A program made the translations under genes and the position numbers. Below the pieces are notes generated by a model. It ran no database searches and was not told where the DNA came from. It saw only the letters and a program-made list of their open reading frames with translations. 6,971 nt of DNA from an uncultured Mucispirillum sp. (GTDB taxonomy: Bacteria > Chrysiogenota > Deferribacteres > Deferribacterales > Mucispirillaceae). Below are positions 6,331 to 6,971 of the stretch, piece by piece. Each line of letters begins with the position of its first letter. Position 1 is the first letter of the stretch. The stretch lies in NCBI GenBank assembly GCA_947177675.1, contig CAMWVK010000079.1:1-6971 (forward strand). Reading direction: 5' to 3'.

Positions 6331-6971
6331 ATGAGTAACCCAGTATTTAGTGATGGAGCATTTGACAGGGCTGGACACAGCTCTAATGCAGACAGTATGA
6401 CTGTAAATGGCTCTATAATGAAAACATTTATTTTAGGGCTTGTATTTATTTTAACAAGCTTTGTGGTAATTGCTTATTTACCTAATTTTTATGGCTCTTT
6501 AAATGCAGTGATTATGGCATCTGCCATAGGAGCTTTTGTTGTTGGACTTATTATATCTTTTAAGCCAGCAACTGCACCAGCTTTATCTGTAATATATGCA
6601 GTATTAGAAAGTGTAGTTGTTACAGTGATTTCTTTACTTATGAATCATCAGTATAATGGCATAGTATTTGAAGCAGTTACTTATACAATGATTGCATTTT
6701 TTACAATGCTTATTCTTTATAGAATAGGTGTAATCAGAGCAACAGAAACATTTAAATCTGTAATAATAACAGCAACTGCTGCAATAGCAGTATCTTATCT
6801 TATTTTATTTGTATTATCATTTTTTGGTATTCGTCCAGACTGGTTTTATGGTAATTCTCAATTAAGTATTGGCATTAATGCTGTTATAATAGTTGTTGCA
6901 GCTTTAAATTTAATTCTTGATTTTGATTTTATAGAAAAAGGTTCATCAATGAATATGCCAAAATATATGGA
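6331..6971 (+). CDS. Bax inhibitor-1/YccA family membrane protein (3' end cut by window)
   Basis: The open frame runs from 6331 to the window edge: 213 whole codons and no stop. The N-terminus MSNPVF and MTVNGSIMKT (23-32) are typical of the bacterial BaxI_1 group. Further family marks are ALSVIYAVLE (84-93), YNGIVFEAV (108-116), LYRIGVIRAT (129-138) and LILDFDFIEKG (194-204). Six hydrophobic helices are visible at about 31-50, 57-77, 84-104, 111-131, 142-166 and 178-198, separated by short loops. The family has seven, so the last helix and roughly 25-40 residues are missing off the edge. The protein lies in the inner membrane. Characterised BI-1 relatives include a pH-sensitive calcium leak channel (Bacillus YetJ) and FtsH-modulating YccA; the role of this subgroup is unknown. 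The gene is co-oriented 18 bases after the [2Fe-2S] gene, so the two are probably co-transcribed. Confidence 0.88.
   Translation, partial: MSNPVFSDGAFDRAGHSSNADSMTVNGSIMKTFILGLVFILTSFVVIAYLPNFYGSLNAVIMASAIGAFVVGLIISFKPATAPALSVIYAVLESVVVTVISLLMNHQYNGIVFEAVTYTMIAFFTMLILYRIGVIRATETFKSVIITATAAIAVSYLILFVLSFFGIRPDWFYGNSQLSIGINAVIIVVAALNLILDFDFIEKGSSMNMPKYM

Overview
This 6971-base, strongly A+T-rich window reads as ordinary bacterial chromosome. It carries five plus-strand genes, the last cut by the window edge, and no tRNA, rRNA, CRISPR array or transposase. Codon choice leans to TTA, ATA, AGA and AAA in every gene, and composition looks even, so nothing points to recent transfer of a gene. The host is a low-GC bacterium. 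My best guess is a Deferribacterota-like (Mucispirillum-type) or Brachyspira-like organism, but that rests on composition and general protein flavour and is weak.

Region by region: 1-266 is non-coding. It holds a long nested inverted repeat (6-106) flanked by an 11-base direct repeat, then a good sigma70-type promoter. 267-4486 is a compact three-gene operon: CTP synthase (pyrG), glucosamine-6-phosphate synthase (glmS), and a TIM-barrel protein of the endonuclease IV / sugar-phosphate isomerase superfamily whose start lies two bases after the glmS stop. 4487-4728 is a non-coding gap with a second sigma70-type promoter (perfect TATAAT) and a 14-base palindrome in the predicted leader. 4729-6971 is a second operon: a 527-residue protein with an N-terminal [2Fe-2S] domain, then a Bax inhibitor-1/YccA-type membrane protein.

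The first operon joins two glutamine-dependent amidotransferases. They supply CTP (for nucleic acids, phospholipids and CMP-sugars) and glucosamine-6-phosphate (for UDP-GlcNAc, peptidoglycan and lipid A), so it plausibly serves growth and envelope synthesis. The TIM-barrel protein keeps all nine metal ligands of endonuclease IV, so its role could be DNA repair or sugar metabolism; the sequence does not settle which.

The most unusual gene is the fourth. Its layout (plant-type [2Fe-2S] domain, linker, long C-terminal region) follows the RACo family, the ATP-dependent reductive activators of corrinoid proteins. The C-terminal half can be laid by eye onto the RACo ASKHA fold, yet the nucleotide-binding motifs expected there are gone. 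I read it as a probable pseudo-ATPase that keeps its iron-sulfur cluster, co-transcribed with a seven-helix BI-1-like membrane protein. This is an inference from motif comparison and needs a profile or structure search.
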